Made by a program: the position numbers and the translations under genes
Part shown: piece by piece, positions 55,639 to 64,000 of the stretch
Numbering within the stretch: the stretch's first letter is position 1
How the letters are laid out: every line of letters starts with the position of its first letter
NCBI GenBank assembly: GCA_029959615.1
Contig: JASCOD010000001.1
Coordinates: 124,001 to 188,000, forward strand
Direction of reading: 5' to 3'
Origin: Flavobacteriaceae bacterium PS02338
GTDB taxonomy: Bacteria; Bacteroidota; Bacteroidia; Sphingobacteriales; Sphingobacteriaceae
Length of the DNA: 64,000 nt
Notes under the pieces: generated by a model
Told to the model about the DNA's origin: nothing
The model's input: the letters and a program-made list of their open reading frames with translations, nothing else
Database searches by the model: none

Positions 55639-55762
55639 AATGATTATCTCGCTGATGGGCACAGATAAAATGCGCAGATTAATGCAGATAATAAAATCTG
55701 CGGAAATAGCTTAAAATAACAATCAGCAAAATCTGCGGGAAAAATTATAACGAAAACAAAAA

Positions 55763-57061
55763 ATGAAACAGCAAAACTTTTACATCATTGATTTTGATAG
55801 CACGTTTACTCAGGTAGAAGCCTTAGATGAATTAGCGAGAATTTCCCTAGCGAAACATCCAGAGCGTGAAGCTATCTATCAAAAAATTGAAGACTACACC
55901 AATTTAGCGATGGAGGGCAAGCTGTCATTTTCTGAAAGTTTAGCGCAAAGGGTAAAATTATTGGATGCAACAGAAGAGCACCTACAAATACTCATCAAAC
56001 ATTTAAAGAAAAAAGTTTCTAAATCTTTTTCACGCAATGCCGAGTTCTTTAAAAAACATGCAGATGAAGTTTTGATTGTTTCTGGTGGATTTAAAGAATT
56101 TATTACACCTGTGGTGAGTCAGTACCACATCAAAAAAGAAAACATTTATGCCAACACTTTTGTAACCACAGGAGACGGCAAGATTATAGATTATGACCAC
56201 GCTAATCCACTAAGCGAAGAGGGCGGAAAAGTAAAGCTAATGCACCAACTACAGCTTCAAGGCGATTTATATGGCATTGGCGATGGCTATTCAGACTATC
56301 AGTTACGTGAAAGTGGCTTGATTAAAAAGTTCTATGCTTTTACTGAGAATATTGCCAGAGAAAGCATTGTTACCAAAGCAGACCATGTTACGCCAAGTTT
56401 CGACGAGTTTTTGTACGTAAATAATTTGCCAAGGGCGATATCATATCCTAAGAACAGGATTTTATGTTTGGTCATTGGTGATGTACCTGAAGAGACCATT
56501 GCATTTTTAAAAAAGGATGGATTTTCTATTCGTCATAAAACAGAATTTGAAGAAAAGTATGTGGCCGATGTTGGCATGTTGTTGCTAGCCAATGGCGAAA
56601 AAATTGAAGAAGAAAAACTGAAAAGAGCAGTTAAACTGAAAACAATTGGTTATTTGGGAAGCGCTAGAAATAAGTTTTCTTTCCAAACTTGTAACGAAAT
56701 GGGCATTGTAGTTTTCGACGACCCAAAATCAAATCCTCGTAACTCATTGTTTATTCCAAAACGTGTAGCAGATTTCATGAACAAAGGCGCTACTTATTTA
56801 AGCAGCAACTTTCCTAATTTGCAATTACCAGCTATCGAAAAATCGCACCGCTTAATTCATATTCATAAAAACGTACCAGGCATTATGGCGCAAATCAACA
56901 CGATATTTGCGAAACATAACATCAACATTGTTGGCCAGTTTTTAATGACGAACTCGACCATTGGTTACGCCATTACTGATATCAACGCGGAGTACGACAA
57001 GCAATTGTTTAAATCGCTGAAAAAGATTGAACATACGATTAAGTTTAGGGTATTGTATTAA
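55763..57061 (+). CDS. phosphoserine phosphatase fused to a truncated phosphoglycerate dehydrogenase with ACT domain
   Basis: 432 residues. Residues about 1-220 are a HAD phosphatase of the SerB group: catalytic DFDSTF near the start, VSGGF, the Lys-containing GGKVKLM and the GDGYSDYQL motif. Residues about 235-355 resemble the outer domain of SerA (ILCLVIGDVPEETIAFLKKDGF, KLKTIGYLGSARN, EMGIVVFDDPKSNPRN), but the NAD-binding domain is absent. Residues about 360-432 are an ACT domain (HIHKNVPGIMAQINTIFAKHNINIVGQFL). It should make serine from phosphoserine with serine feedback control through the ACT part. Confidence 0.88.
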   Translation: MKQQNFYIIDFDSTFTQVEALDELARISLAKHPEREAIYQKIEDYTNLAMEGKLSFSESLAQRVKLLDATEEHLQILIKHLKKKVSKSFSRNAEFFKKHADEVLIVSGGFKEFITPVVSQYHIKKENIYANTFVTTGDGKIIDYDHANPLSEEGGKVKLMHQLQLQGDLYGIGDGYSDYQLRESGLIKKFYAFTENIARESIVTKADHVTPSFDEFLYVNNLPRAISYPKNRILCLVIGDVPEETIAFLKKDGFSIRHKTEFEEKYVADVGMLLLANGEKIEEEKLKRAVKLKTIGYLGSARNKFSFQTCNEMGIVVFDDPKSNPRNSLFIPKRVADFMNKGATYLSSNFPNLQLPAIEKSHRLIHIHKNVPGIMAQINTIFAKHNINIVGQFLMTNSTIGYAITDINAEYDKQLFKSLKKIEHTIKFRVLY

Positions 57062-57088
57062 ATTTGACAATCATGTTTTTATACAACC

Positions 57089-57170
57089 GCATTAAGATTG
57101 CTTCGTCGTTCCTCCTCGCAATGACGTTTCAAACCACGTCATTGCGAGCTTTGCGAAGCAATCTTAATGC
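57089..57170. repeat. long palindromic intergenic repeat
   Basis: GCATTAAGATTGCTTCG (57089-57105) pairs exactly with 57154-57170, and CGCAATGACGT (57117-57127) with ACGTCATTGCG (57135-57145). The element lies in the 256-bp gap between the serB-like gene and tryptophan dioxygenase and may serve as a terminator. Confidence 0.85.
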
Positions 57171-57317
57171 ACTAAAAACTCAAGCCAAACCATATCATTT
57201 ACGCTTTTCCGATTTCACGCTTATCATCGATAGGCCTAGCTAGTTATTGTCTTAACATCTAATACATAGAACCAAGGTTTTCTTCGTTCTCAGTTGTTAA
57301 TTTAAAGACAAAACAAA

Positions 57318-58283
57318 ATGGAACTCACTCCACAGATTAAAGAAAAATTAGCCCTGCTTCAAGAAAAATATGAAGCAATGGGACAAGATATGGTCTCATA
57401 CCTCGATGGCCTTTTATACGCAGACTTCCTTACTTATTGGGATTACATCCACCTGGATACTTTGCTGAGTTTGCAAAGCCCAAAAACGCCTTTCCCAGAT
57501 GAGGAAATCTTCATCATGTACCACCAAATTACGGAGCTATATTTTAAGCTTTCGCTACATGAGTGTAAGCAAATTGCTGAACACGAAAATCTAACTGCAA
57601 AGTTCTTCACCGAACGAGTGAAAAGAATTAACGCTTATTTCAACGCCCTAACTACTTCTTTCGAAGTAATGGTAAATGGCATGGAAAAAGAGCAGTTTTT
57701 AAAGTTCCGCATGTCGTTGTTACCAGCTAGTGGTTTTCAAAGTGGGCAATACCGAATGATTGAAATCTCTGCTACCGATTTTACACAATTAGTAGACAAG
57801 AGCAAGCGAGAAGAATTGATCAATGCCAGCATCGAGGAAAAATTTGAATACATCTATTGGAAATTCGGCGCTACAGAACTAGCCAGCGGAAAGCAAACCT
57901 TAACCTTAAAGCAGTTCATCAATAAATACGCCACACAGTTTTTAGCTTTAGCAAAAGAAAGAGAACACAGCAATTTTGCATCACTTTACAAACAATTGGA
58001 AGCAAAAGGCGAGGATGTGACTTTACTAGCGGAAGAACTGCGCAAGCTAGATTTGTATGTAAATGTTGAATGGCCTTTATCGCACTACAAATCTGCTGTA
58101 CGTTATTTAGAGAAAGATCCGATAGATATTGCCGCAACCGGCGGAACCAATTGGCAGAAATACTTGCCTCCGCGTTTTCAAAAAAGAATTTTCTACCCAT
58201 TTTTATGGACTGAAGAACAGATGAATGAATGGGGAAAAGGATGGGTACTTAGTGTGCTGCAAACACTCAAAAACAAACATTAA
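57318..58283 (+). CDS. tryptophan 2,3-dioxygenase family protein
   Basis: 321 residues, mostly helical. Family signature: FLTYWDYIHLDTLLSLQSPKTP, then DEEIFIMYHQITELYFKLSLHE (distal haem-side residues), RMSLLPASGFQSGQYRMIE, and the proximal His in WPLSHYKSAVRYL, with ATGGTNWQKYLPPRFQ. It opens the indole ring of tryptophan to N-formylkynurenine in a haem-dependent reaction. It is longer in the N-terminal part than short bacterial enzymes. No kynurenine-pathway gene is adjacent. Confidence 0.93.
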   Translation: MELTPQIKEKLALLQEKYEAMGQDMVSYLDGLLYADFLTYWDYIHLDTLLSLQSPKTPFPDEEIFIMYHQITELYFKLSLHECKQIAEHENLTAKFFTERVKRINAYFNALTTSFEVMVNGMEKEQFLKFRMSLLPASGFQSGQYRMIEISATDFTQLVDKSKREELINASIEEKFEYIYWKFGATELASGKQTLTLKQFINKYATQFLALAKEREHSNFASLYKQLEAKGEDVTLLAEELRKLDLYVNVEWPLSHYKSAVRYLEKDPIDIAATGGTNWQKYLPPRFQKRIFYPFLWTEEQMNEWGKGWVLSVLQTLKNKH

Positions 58284-58319
58284 TTCTTTACAAAAAGTTA
58301 AAAAACACTTGATTTTTAG

Positions 58320-58327
58320 TACTTTTG
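58320..58327 (+). promoter_or_regulatory. TAnnTTTG -7 box before ilvE
   Basis: TACTTTTG, an exact consensus match followed by the CAGC often seen after Bacteroidota promoters, 59 bp before the ilvE ATG. The -33 box is weak. Confidence 0.55.
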
Positions 58328-58386
58328 CAGCAAAATAAAAGAGCGCTTGGCTAAAAAAGATAAGCGTTTTTATAAAATTCTATAAA

Positions 58387-59454
58387 ATGACCGAAACAAT
58401 AGACATCAAAGTAACGAAGGCTGAGCAAACTCGTCTTACGGTTACTGATTTTTCAGAGTTACCATTCGGTAAAGTGTTTACCGACCACATGTTTTTGTGT
58501 GACTATGAGGATGGTGTATGGAAAAACCCAAGAGTAGTTCCTTATGGCCCAATCCCAATGAGCCCAGCAATTTCTGCGCTGCATTATGGACAAGCTATTT
58601 TCGAAGGCATTAAAGCCTACAGACTACCTGACGGTAAAATCAGCATCTTCAGAGCTGACAAAAACTTCCTACGTTTTAACAAATCGGCATCAAGAATGGC
58701 TATGGCCGAAGTTCCTGAGGATATCTTTATGCAAGGTATGGCTACCCTAATTAACATTGATGAAAAGTGGGTACCAGCTCAAGAAGATTACGCCCTTTAT
58801 ATCAGACCAGTAATGTACGCTACAGACCCTTACTTAGGTGTAAGGCCATCAGATAGCTATACATTTGCAATTTTAACTACACCAACCGGAAAATATTATA
58901 ACAAAGCTTTAAGAGTTAAGGTAGAAACTGAATTTACTAGAGCAGATGATGGTGGAGTTGGTTATGCTAAAACCGCAGGAAACTATGCTCGTTCTTTATA
59001 TCCATTTGAGGTAGCTAGAAAAGAAGGTTTTGACCAACTTATCTGGACTGATGCACAAACGCATGAGTTTATTGAAGAAGCTGGTACCGCTAATTTAATG
59101 TTCGTAATTGATGGCAAATTAGTAACGCCAGCAGTTAGAACAACCGTTTTAGATGGTGTAACAAGAGATACAATTATCCAATTGGCAAAAGCAGATGGCG
59201 TTGAAGTAGAAGAAAGAAGATTATCTGTAAAGGAGATTATCGAAGGCATTGAAAGTGGCCGCTTAACAGAAGCTTTTGCTGCAGGTACTGCCGCTACAGT
59301 TACCCACATTGGTCAAATCAACTATGAAGGTAAAGATTACACTTTAACTGACGTGGCTAGTAGAACAATCTCAAACAGCATTGGCAAAAAGCTAAATGAT
59401 ATTAAATATGGTTTAGCTCCAGATACTTTTGGCTGGAACTGGGTAATTTCTTAA
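58387..59454 (+). CDS. ilvE: branched-chain amino-acid aminotransferase
   Basis: 355 residues, class IV PLP enzyme of the longer (BCAT type II-like) form. Seen: HYGQAIFEGIKAYR (about 70-83), DKNFLRFNKSASRMAM, LYIRPVMYAT, the PLP-binding Lys195 in GYAKTAGNYA, EEAGTANLMFVI and GTAATVTHIG. It makes or degrades valine, leucine and isoleucine. It ends in a clear terminator (59477-59502) and has its own promoter, so it is a single transcription unit. Confidence 0.97.
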   Translation: MTETIDIKVTKAEQTRLTVTDFSELPFGKVFTDHMFLCDYEDGVWKNPRVVPYGPIPMSPAISALHYGQAIFEGIKAYRLPDGKISIFRADKNFLRFNKSASRMAMAEVPEDIFMQGMATLINIDEKWVPAQEDYALYIRPVMYATDPYLGVRPSDSYTFAILTTPTGKYYNKALRVKVETEFTRADDGGVGYAKTAGNYARSLYPFEVARKEGFDQLIWTDAQTHEFIEEAGTANLMFVIDGKLVTPAVRTTVLDGVTRDTIIQLAKADGVEVEERRLSVKEIIEGIESGRLTEAFAAGTAATVTHIGQINYEGKDYTLTDVASRTISNSIGKKLNDIKYGLAPDTFGWNWVIS

Positions 59455-59476
59455 TCACATTTAACATAATAATGAA

Positions 59477-59502
59477 AAAGGACGGCTTAAGCCGTCCTTT
59501 TT
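59477..59502 (+). terminator. ilvE terminator
   Basis: Perfect stem AAAGGACGGCTT / AAGCCGTCCTTT with no separate loop (folding about the central CTTAAG), followed by TTTTT; 22 bp after the ilvE stop. Confidence 0.88.
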
Positions 59503-59720
59503 GGTTCCAAACAACCTCAAAAACCATTCAGATCAGCTTTATCGTATACAAAACCTAAGCATTAAAGCAGAGTTTATTATTAAGTGTAAATTAAGCATTG
59601 ATACCACAATAAAACTATCATATCTATCAAACGCAATAGCTAATATTAGCTATTGTCCCACTCAACCGAATATCCTTAATTTGAGCCATAATAACATCAT
59701 TATACATCAAAGCTTAAAGG

Positions 59721-61487
59721 ATGAAGATAAGTCTTACCAAAATTTTATTGATCTTGTGTTTTTTGTTAGCTAGCCATTGGGCTATAGGCCAAACTATATT
59801 ACATGTGAATGTAAATGCCACGGGCAGCAATAATGGGGACAGTTGGATCAATGCACACACTAATCTTCGAGATGCCCTGACAATAGCTAACACCAACCCT
59901 AGCATCAACTACGAAATACGTGTAGCTGCGGGCACTTATTATACTACAGGCACTCAAAACAGTACCGACAGGAACATTAGCTTTTTGATTTCTCGTAGTA
60001 ACCTCAAAATATACGGAGGTTACGATGCCAGCACAGGCCAAAGAAATAGATCGACGAACACCACCATTTTAAGTGGTGATATCGGCGTGGCGAACAACGC
60101 TACAGACAACAGCCATCATGTAATGGTAATTGAAGGCATTAACGCTACTACCGATAGCTTGGTAATAGATGGGTTTACCATTATGGGAGGTTACAACGAA
60201 ACAGGTGGTATAAGTTCTAGAAGTATGGGCAATACCGTAAATGCAAGTGACAATCAAGGAGGAGGGATCAATATATCGAATAACACAGGTGGCGCCATAG
60301 CGATAAGCAACTGTATTATTAGTAAAAATAGGTCTGCTATGGGCGGAGGAATATTCAATTACAGGTCGTCCCCTATTATACGAAACACTATATTCAGTGA
60401 AAATACAGCCAATGGCGAGGGTGGCTGTATTTACAACCAAGAATCTTCGGCAGTGATCAGCAATTGTATATTTAACGAAAACAATAGTTTAGGCGGTGGT
60501 GGCGGAGCCTTAATGGAAACGCAATCGTCATTGGCAATCAGCAATTGCATATTCAATAAAAACACAGCTAATTATCACGGAAGGACATTGATTGCCTATT
60601 CCTCAACAACAACAATAAGCAATTGTATTATTTGGGGTAATCCATCTATTGGAATAGCTTACAATCCTATCGATGGAAATCCTACAATCAAACACAGCAT
60701 CATACAAAGTGGCTTTACAGGCTTAGGCAATTCCGATGCAGACCCCCTATTTGTAAATGCGGACAATGCCATTGGACCAGATGGTATTTGGGGTACAGCT
60801 GATGACGGACTAAGATTACAAACTGGTAGCCCAGCCATTAACGCGGGAGATAACAATGCGATACCTTCAGGAAATACAACTGACCTTGCAGGAGTTACAA
60901 GAATACAAGACGGAACAGTTGATATGGGTGCTTACGAAACCGTACCCGAGGTTCTTTCGGTAAAACTATTGGATTTTTCAGCAAAAGCCAACGGCAATTC
61001 AGCAATTATTAACTGGAGCACCCAAATCGAAACCAACAACAACCATTTCGTACTGGAAAGAAGCACGGATAAAGCAAACTTTGTAGAGATAGCAAAACTG
61101 GTGGCAAAGGGCAGCAATTCGAATTATAAACACACGGATTACGCTCCGGCCAAAGGCTACAATTATTACCGATTAACACAGGTAGATCACGACGGTACAA
61201 AAACCAATTATCAACCAGTTAGCATCAACTTTATATTGGGAAGGAACGAAGTAACGGTATATCCAAATCCTGCAATGGGCACAACAGTAAAACTCAGCTT
61301 TGATGACCTTAAATTCACAAGCCTGAAAGTAGTCAACCTACAAGGTCAAACGCTTCAAAGCTTAGCAGTTGATCCTAATCAAACAGAAATAAAAATAGAC
61401 ATCTCCGCATATTCAAACGGTATTTATTTTATTGTATTGCTAGATAACGAGGGAAACAAAACCATAAAAAAGCTATTAAAGCAATAA
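59721..61487 (+). CDS. secreted beta-helix protein with type IX secretion sorting domain
   Basis: 588 residues. Signal peptide about 1-23 (HWAIGQ). A right-handed parallel beta-helix follows (about 75-400), with repeats of the type AISNCIFNKNTA, VISNCIFNENNS, TISNCIIWGNP, each with a conserved Asn/Cys ladder. The C-terminal 75 residues form a T9SS type A sorting domain (EVTVYPNPAMGTTVKLSFDD, GIYFIVLL, KTIKKLLK). It is expected to be exported across the outer membrane and anchored or released there. Possibly a polysaccharide-binding or lyase-like adhesin; no catalytic site is recognised. Confidence 0.9.
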   Translation: MKISLTKILLILCFLLASHWAIGQTILHVNVNATGSNNGDSWINAHTNLRDALTIANTNPSINYEIRVAAGTYYTTGTQNSTDRNISFLISRSNLKIYGGYDASTGQRNRSTNTTILSGDIGVANNATDNSHHVMVIEGINATTDSLVIDGFTIMGGYNETGGISSRSMGNTVNASDNQGGGINISNNTGGAIAISNCIISKNRSAMGGGIFNYRSSPIIRNTIFSENTANGEGGCIYNQESSAVISNCIFNENNSLGGGGGALMETQSSLAISNCIFNKNTANYHGRTLIAYSSTTTISNCIIWGNPSIGIAYNPIDGNPTIKHSIIQSGFTGLGNSDADPLFVNADNAIGPDGIWGTADDGLRLQTGSPAINAGDNNAIPSGNTTDLAGVTRIQDGTVDMGAYETVPEVLSVKLLDFSAKANGNSAIINWSTQIETNNNHFVLERSTDKANFVEIAKLVAKGSNSNYKHTDYAPAKGYNYYRLTQVDHDGTKTNYQPVSINFILGRNEVTVYPNPAMGTTVKLSFDDLKFTSLKVVNLQGQTLQSLAVDPNQTEIKIDISAYSNGIYFIVLLDNEGNKTIKKLLKQ

Positions 61488-61493
61488 GTAGCC

Positions 61494-61545
61494 CTGCTAA
61501 GCAAACAGTGCATAGTATAAAAGCGATGTGCTGTTTGCTTGGCAG
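61494..61545 (+). terminator. hairpin downstream of the T9SS gene
   Basis: CTGCTAAGCAAACAG (61494-61508) pairs with CTGTTTGCTTGGCAG (61531-61545), one wobble; 7 bp after the stop codon. T-run absent, so termination is likely but not sure. Confidence 0.6.
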
Positions 61546-61699
61546 AAGTATTTTGTTACTTGTAGCAACACATACAAACATTAGCAGAATGGCTAATAAA
61601 CAAAAATATTTCTCCCCATTCCATTGCTTTTCATTAAATTAGTGCTGGCTGAAAAAACCACCAAAATTATCTAACCTAGAGTCACATCAAATCTTTACA

Positions 61700-61754
61700 A
61701 CTCCACCTTAACTCCACTTCAAGTCCACGTTAACTCCACATCAAATCCACCCTT
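61700..61754. repeat. five tandem 11-bp repeats
   Basis: ACTCCACCTTA, ACTCCACTTCA, AGTCCACGTTA, ACTCCACATCA, AATCCACCCTT follow each other without gap. The core TCCAC is invariant. The period is close to one helical turn. It lies in the 333-bp gap between the converging T9SS and AsmA-like genes; the rest of that gap shows only the hairpin at 61494-61545. Confidence 0.85.
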
Positions 61755-61820
61755 GCTACGATATTGGTACGTATCTGCCTTACCTTTCTCTTATCGTTTA
61801 CAGTTATAATTTAGCTCGGA

Positions 61821-63617
61821 TCACTTGGTTTCACGCTCAAATCTTCGCAATTCCCGCTTAATCCTACGTTTTTCCCTATCGCTTTTAAGCGTTTCAAAAC
61901 GCTTAACATAGCTTTTAATTTCAGCTTCTTTTTGAGGTGTAAAACCTACGCTGTATTTAACGCCTTGAAATAAGCTTTTCCAAACAAAGTTGAAGAACGA
62001 GCCAGTTGGCTTACGTTTGTAGTCAACTGGCGCACTGGTAAACTTCCCATCCTCAGAAGGATTGTCGGAATAAATGATCATTGCGTTAGCTAAAAGCGAG
62101 AGAATTCCCAAGCGTTTTAAGCGCTGTCCTCCCTCATGTTTTTTCATCAATCCTAGCGACAAATCGTTGTAAACAAAGTCTACCTTTCCTTTGGCCACTT
62201 CGTCATTTGCTTTAATATCGAAAGCTAAACTACGCACCAAACAACTCTTAATTTGTAGCATTGCCAAGGGTTTAGTGATATAGTTCAATTGGCGTCCGTC
62301 CATGTTCAGCAATTGCCCTTGATAAGAAAAATCGGCCTTGGGAGCCATCATATCAAACTTAAATCCAACGTTAAGCTTCCCCTGCTCCATCAAATAACTT
62401 TGCAGATTAGCTTCTATAATTGGATCTTTCTTTTTGTATTTGTATTGATTGGTCACATTGCTAATCACGCCAGAGGTATTGTTAAAACTAATTCTGCCAC
62501 GTTGCCTGCTCTTTACATCAAACTCCGCATAAGTGATATCTAACCTATTTAAATTTATCTTCTTTATGGTAATCGGTATCTTAATTTTTTGCAAGAGCTG
62601 ATGGGGAAATCTTCCCGTTTTATCTTTCAATAATTTTGGATAGGAATTATCATTAAACACCGACAAAACGCCATTGGCAATGCTCATCTCTTGAGCTAAC
62701 ACTTCGCGATTTTTAATGTAGGCAAACAAATTAATGCCGTAAAAATCAATATTGTTCAATTGTAGAGAATACCGGTCTCTGGCATATCCATTTACTTTCG
62801 CAAATTCTTGTTCAGAATAACGCGGCTGTAGCGCAAATTCTTTAATGTTCAATTTCTTTTCCGACGCACTAAACTCAAATTGGCTAGCTTTAATGTAATA
62901 CATGCTATCTGGCGTGGCGAAAGTGTAATTATTTAGGTAAACATAGGCGTCCTTTAACAAGTAAAACCTGCTTTTATCCTTTGCAGAAGCAGAATCAATT
63001 AACCAATCTTTTAAGGTAATGGTGATGTTAGAAATCGTATCTATATCAGGCTTTGCATGATTATTATTTACGTATTTGAAACTTGCATTTTTGAAATCAA
63101 TAGCCTTTACATGCAGTGCAGTAAAAATATTCTTAATATAGTCGTAAGGTGATTTTTCTGGCTGAGGTAGCTTGTCTTCATTAAAAGCTAAAGATTTGTT
63201 CATCATCGTGATATGTGGCCTATCGAACAAAATCAAATCAATCTCCAATCTTTTATCAAAATAGATTTTAAAGGGATGAAAGTTTTTAATGCTTAGCTTT
63301 TGAAGTTTGATAACGTACAAATTATTAGGCGCTTTTTTTTGCAACACTAATTTCTGATACACCTTGGTATCTGGCACAAGTCTCACTTCAGTTAAGGATG
63401 CATTTCCTGTAAGTGGATTTACACTCACTTTATCGAAATGTATTTCGTAAAGGCCATTGGTTGCTTTATTGATTACCGCCCCCAACTCTTGCTGTACAAT
63501 AGGTTTTATTTTTCCAGCAATGTACCAAGAAGCACCAATGATGATCGCAATAAAAAAAAGCAACACGCTTAAAATCCATTTTATTCTTCTTTTCTTTTTA
63601 GATGTGGATTTCAGCAT
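61821..63617 (-). CDS. AsmA/DUF748-like envelope protein
   Basis: 598 residues. Lys/Arg-rich start, then a single membrane helix (about 12-34), and a long periplasmic part of alternating strands. IHFDKVSVNPLTGNASLTEVRL (about 58-79) and IKNFHPFKIYFDKRLEIDLILFDRPHITM give the repeating pattern of AsmA/DUF748 proteins, which are large beta-groove proteins thought to move or organise lipids at the envelope. The tail is very basic (KRFETLKSDREKRRIKRELRR). The gene converges with the T9SS gene across the 11-bp repeat. Confidence 0.78.
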   Translation of the reverse strand: MLKSTSKKKRRIKWILSVLLFFIAIIIGASWYIAGKIKPIVQQELGAVINKATNGLYEIHFDKVSVNPLTGNASLTEVRLVPDTKVYQKLVLQKKAPNNLYVIKLQKLSIKNFHPFKIYFDKRLEIDLILFDRPHITMMNKSLAFNEDKLPQPEKSPYDYIKNIFTALHVKAIDFKNASFKYVNNNHAKPDIDTISNITITLKDWLIDSASAKDKSRFYLLKDAYVYLNNYTFATPDSMYYIKASQFEFSASEKKLNIKEFALQPRYSEQEFAKVNGYARDRYSLQLNNIDFYGINLFAYIKNREVLAQEMSIANGVLSVFNDNSYPKLLKDKTGRFPHQLLQKIKIPITIKKINLNRLDITYAEFDVKSRQRGRISFNNTSGVISNVTNQYKYKKKDPIIEANLQSYLMEQGKLNVGFKFDMMAPKADFSYQGQLLNMDGRQLNYITKPLAMLQIKSCLVRSLAFDIKANDEVAKGKVDFVYNDLSLGLMKKHEGGQRLKRLGILSLLANAMIIYSDNPSEDGKFTSAPVDYKRKPTGSFFNFVWKSLFQGVKYSVGFTPQKEAEIKSYVKRFETLKSDREKRRIKRELRRFERETK

Positions 63618-63799
63618 TATGGACTTGGAACTAAATTAACTAATCCCAAGATACAGATTTTGAACTAATTTTGAATTATTGAATTTTTAAATGACCAATA
63701 GGATTAAATCTTATAGAACCAACTTCTATTTCTTCTTGAATTTTAACGTTTTTATCAGCAGAACCATTTTATTATATTTACGATACATTTACTACAGCT

Positions 63800-64000
63800 A
63801 TGATAAAAGAAAATGCTATAAAAATATTCGAACAAAAACAGGTTCGTACTCATTGGGACGAGGAACAGGAAAAGTGGTACTTTTCCATTGTTGATGTAAT
63901 TGGCATTTTAACGGAAAGCTCCAATCCAAGGAAGTATTGGAGTGTGCTTAAAACACGATTAAAAACGGAAGGAAGCGAGTTGGCTACAAATTGTAGTCAA
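63800..64000 (+). CDS. BRO family / phage antirepressor N-terminal domain (cut by window edge)
   Basis: 67 codons from ATG 63800, open to the window end. The translation (KIFEQKQVRTHWDEEQEKWY, then FSIVDVIGILTESSNPRKYW, SVLKTRLKTEGSELATNCSQ) matches the Bro-N fold of phage antirepressors and of stand-alone proteins in Bacteroidota. It suggests a prophage, an integrated element or a toxin-like accessory gene starting here, but nothing more can be said without the rest. Confidence 0.88.
   Translation, partial: MIKENAIKIFEQKQVRTHWDEEQEKWYFSIVDVIGILTESSNPRKYWSVLKTRLKTEGSELATNCSQ

Noticed and set aside
57919..58200. 93-codon minus-strand frame within tryptophan dioxygenase
   Set aside because: Antisense shadow of a conserved gene.

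Overview
The window looks like a chromosomal segment of a Bacteroidota bacterium of the Sphingobacteriaceae type (Pedobacter-like). This is inferred from gene content: FecI/FecR/SusC/SusD loci, a type IX secretion C-terminal sorting domain, LytS/LytTR two-component genes, a DUF4251 protein, an ABC-permease/M1-peptidase fusion, a four-helix-bundle (S23-like) gene between housekeeping genes, TAnnTTTG-type promoter boxes, AT-rich DNA and poor Shine-Dalgarno signals. No rRNA, tRNA, CRISPR array, integrase or transposase was seen. Species cannot be named from the sequence alone.

Layout. 1-1474 (minus): a partial lipoprotein, a short FecR-like anti-sigma protein and an ECF sigma factor. 1568-2409: a secreted S74-type protein and a small membrane protein. 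2583-10883 (plus): a FecI-FecR-SusC-SusD-lipoprotein-dihaem peroxidase locus ending in a 41-residue membrane peptide. A possible structured RNA, a strong terminator and a 15-unit array of 21-bp repeats follow (10890-11504). 11587-16971 (minus): metH, a four-helix-bundle gene and metF behind a clear SAM-I riboswitch. 17040-36506: mixed housekeeping and envelope genes (BI-1 family, murQ, S41 protease, alpha/beta hydrolase, prfB with its programmed frameshift, DUF418, two M20 amidohydrolases, pgi, DUF4251, glutaminyl cyclase, yraN, dnaG, SGNH hydrolase, SPOR protein).

36608-44907 (minus): secA, then an ABC ATPase and an ABC-permease/M1 peptidase fusion, then a second, orphan copy of the last codons of secA. 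This arrangement suggests the ABC/M1 pair was inserted at the secA 3' end. 45589-49649 (plus): LytS/LytTR genes followed by an intradiol-dioxygenase-like lipoprotein, two small unknown proteins and a pirin-like cupin, a cassette I cannot match to a known pathway. 49691-59454: purD, a Lys/Thr-rich membrane protein with an apparent TTG start, a TlpA-like thioredoxin, an arginase-fold protein lacking several metal ligands, an SDR protein, a SerB phosphatase fused to a SerA remnant with ACT domain, tryptophan 2,3-dioxygenase and ilvE. 59721-64000: a T9SS-exported beta-helix protein, an 11-bp tandem repeat, an AsmA/DUF748-like protein, and the start of a BRO-N (phage antirepressor-like) gene cut by the window edge.

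The most unusual items are the 21-bp array, whose period equals both seven codons and two helical turns; the duplicated secA tail around the ABC/M1 genes; the metal-ligand-poor ureohydrolase; the SerB/SerA hybrid; the LytTR-linked dioxygenase/pirin cassette; and the possible RNA at 10890-11084.
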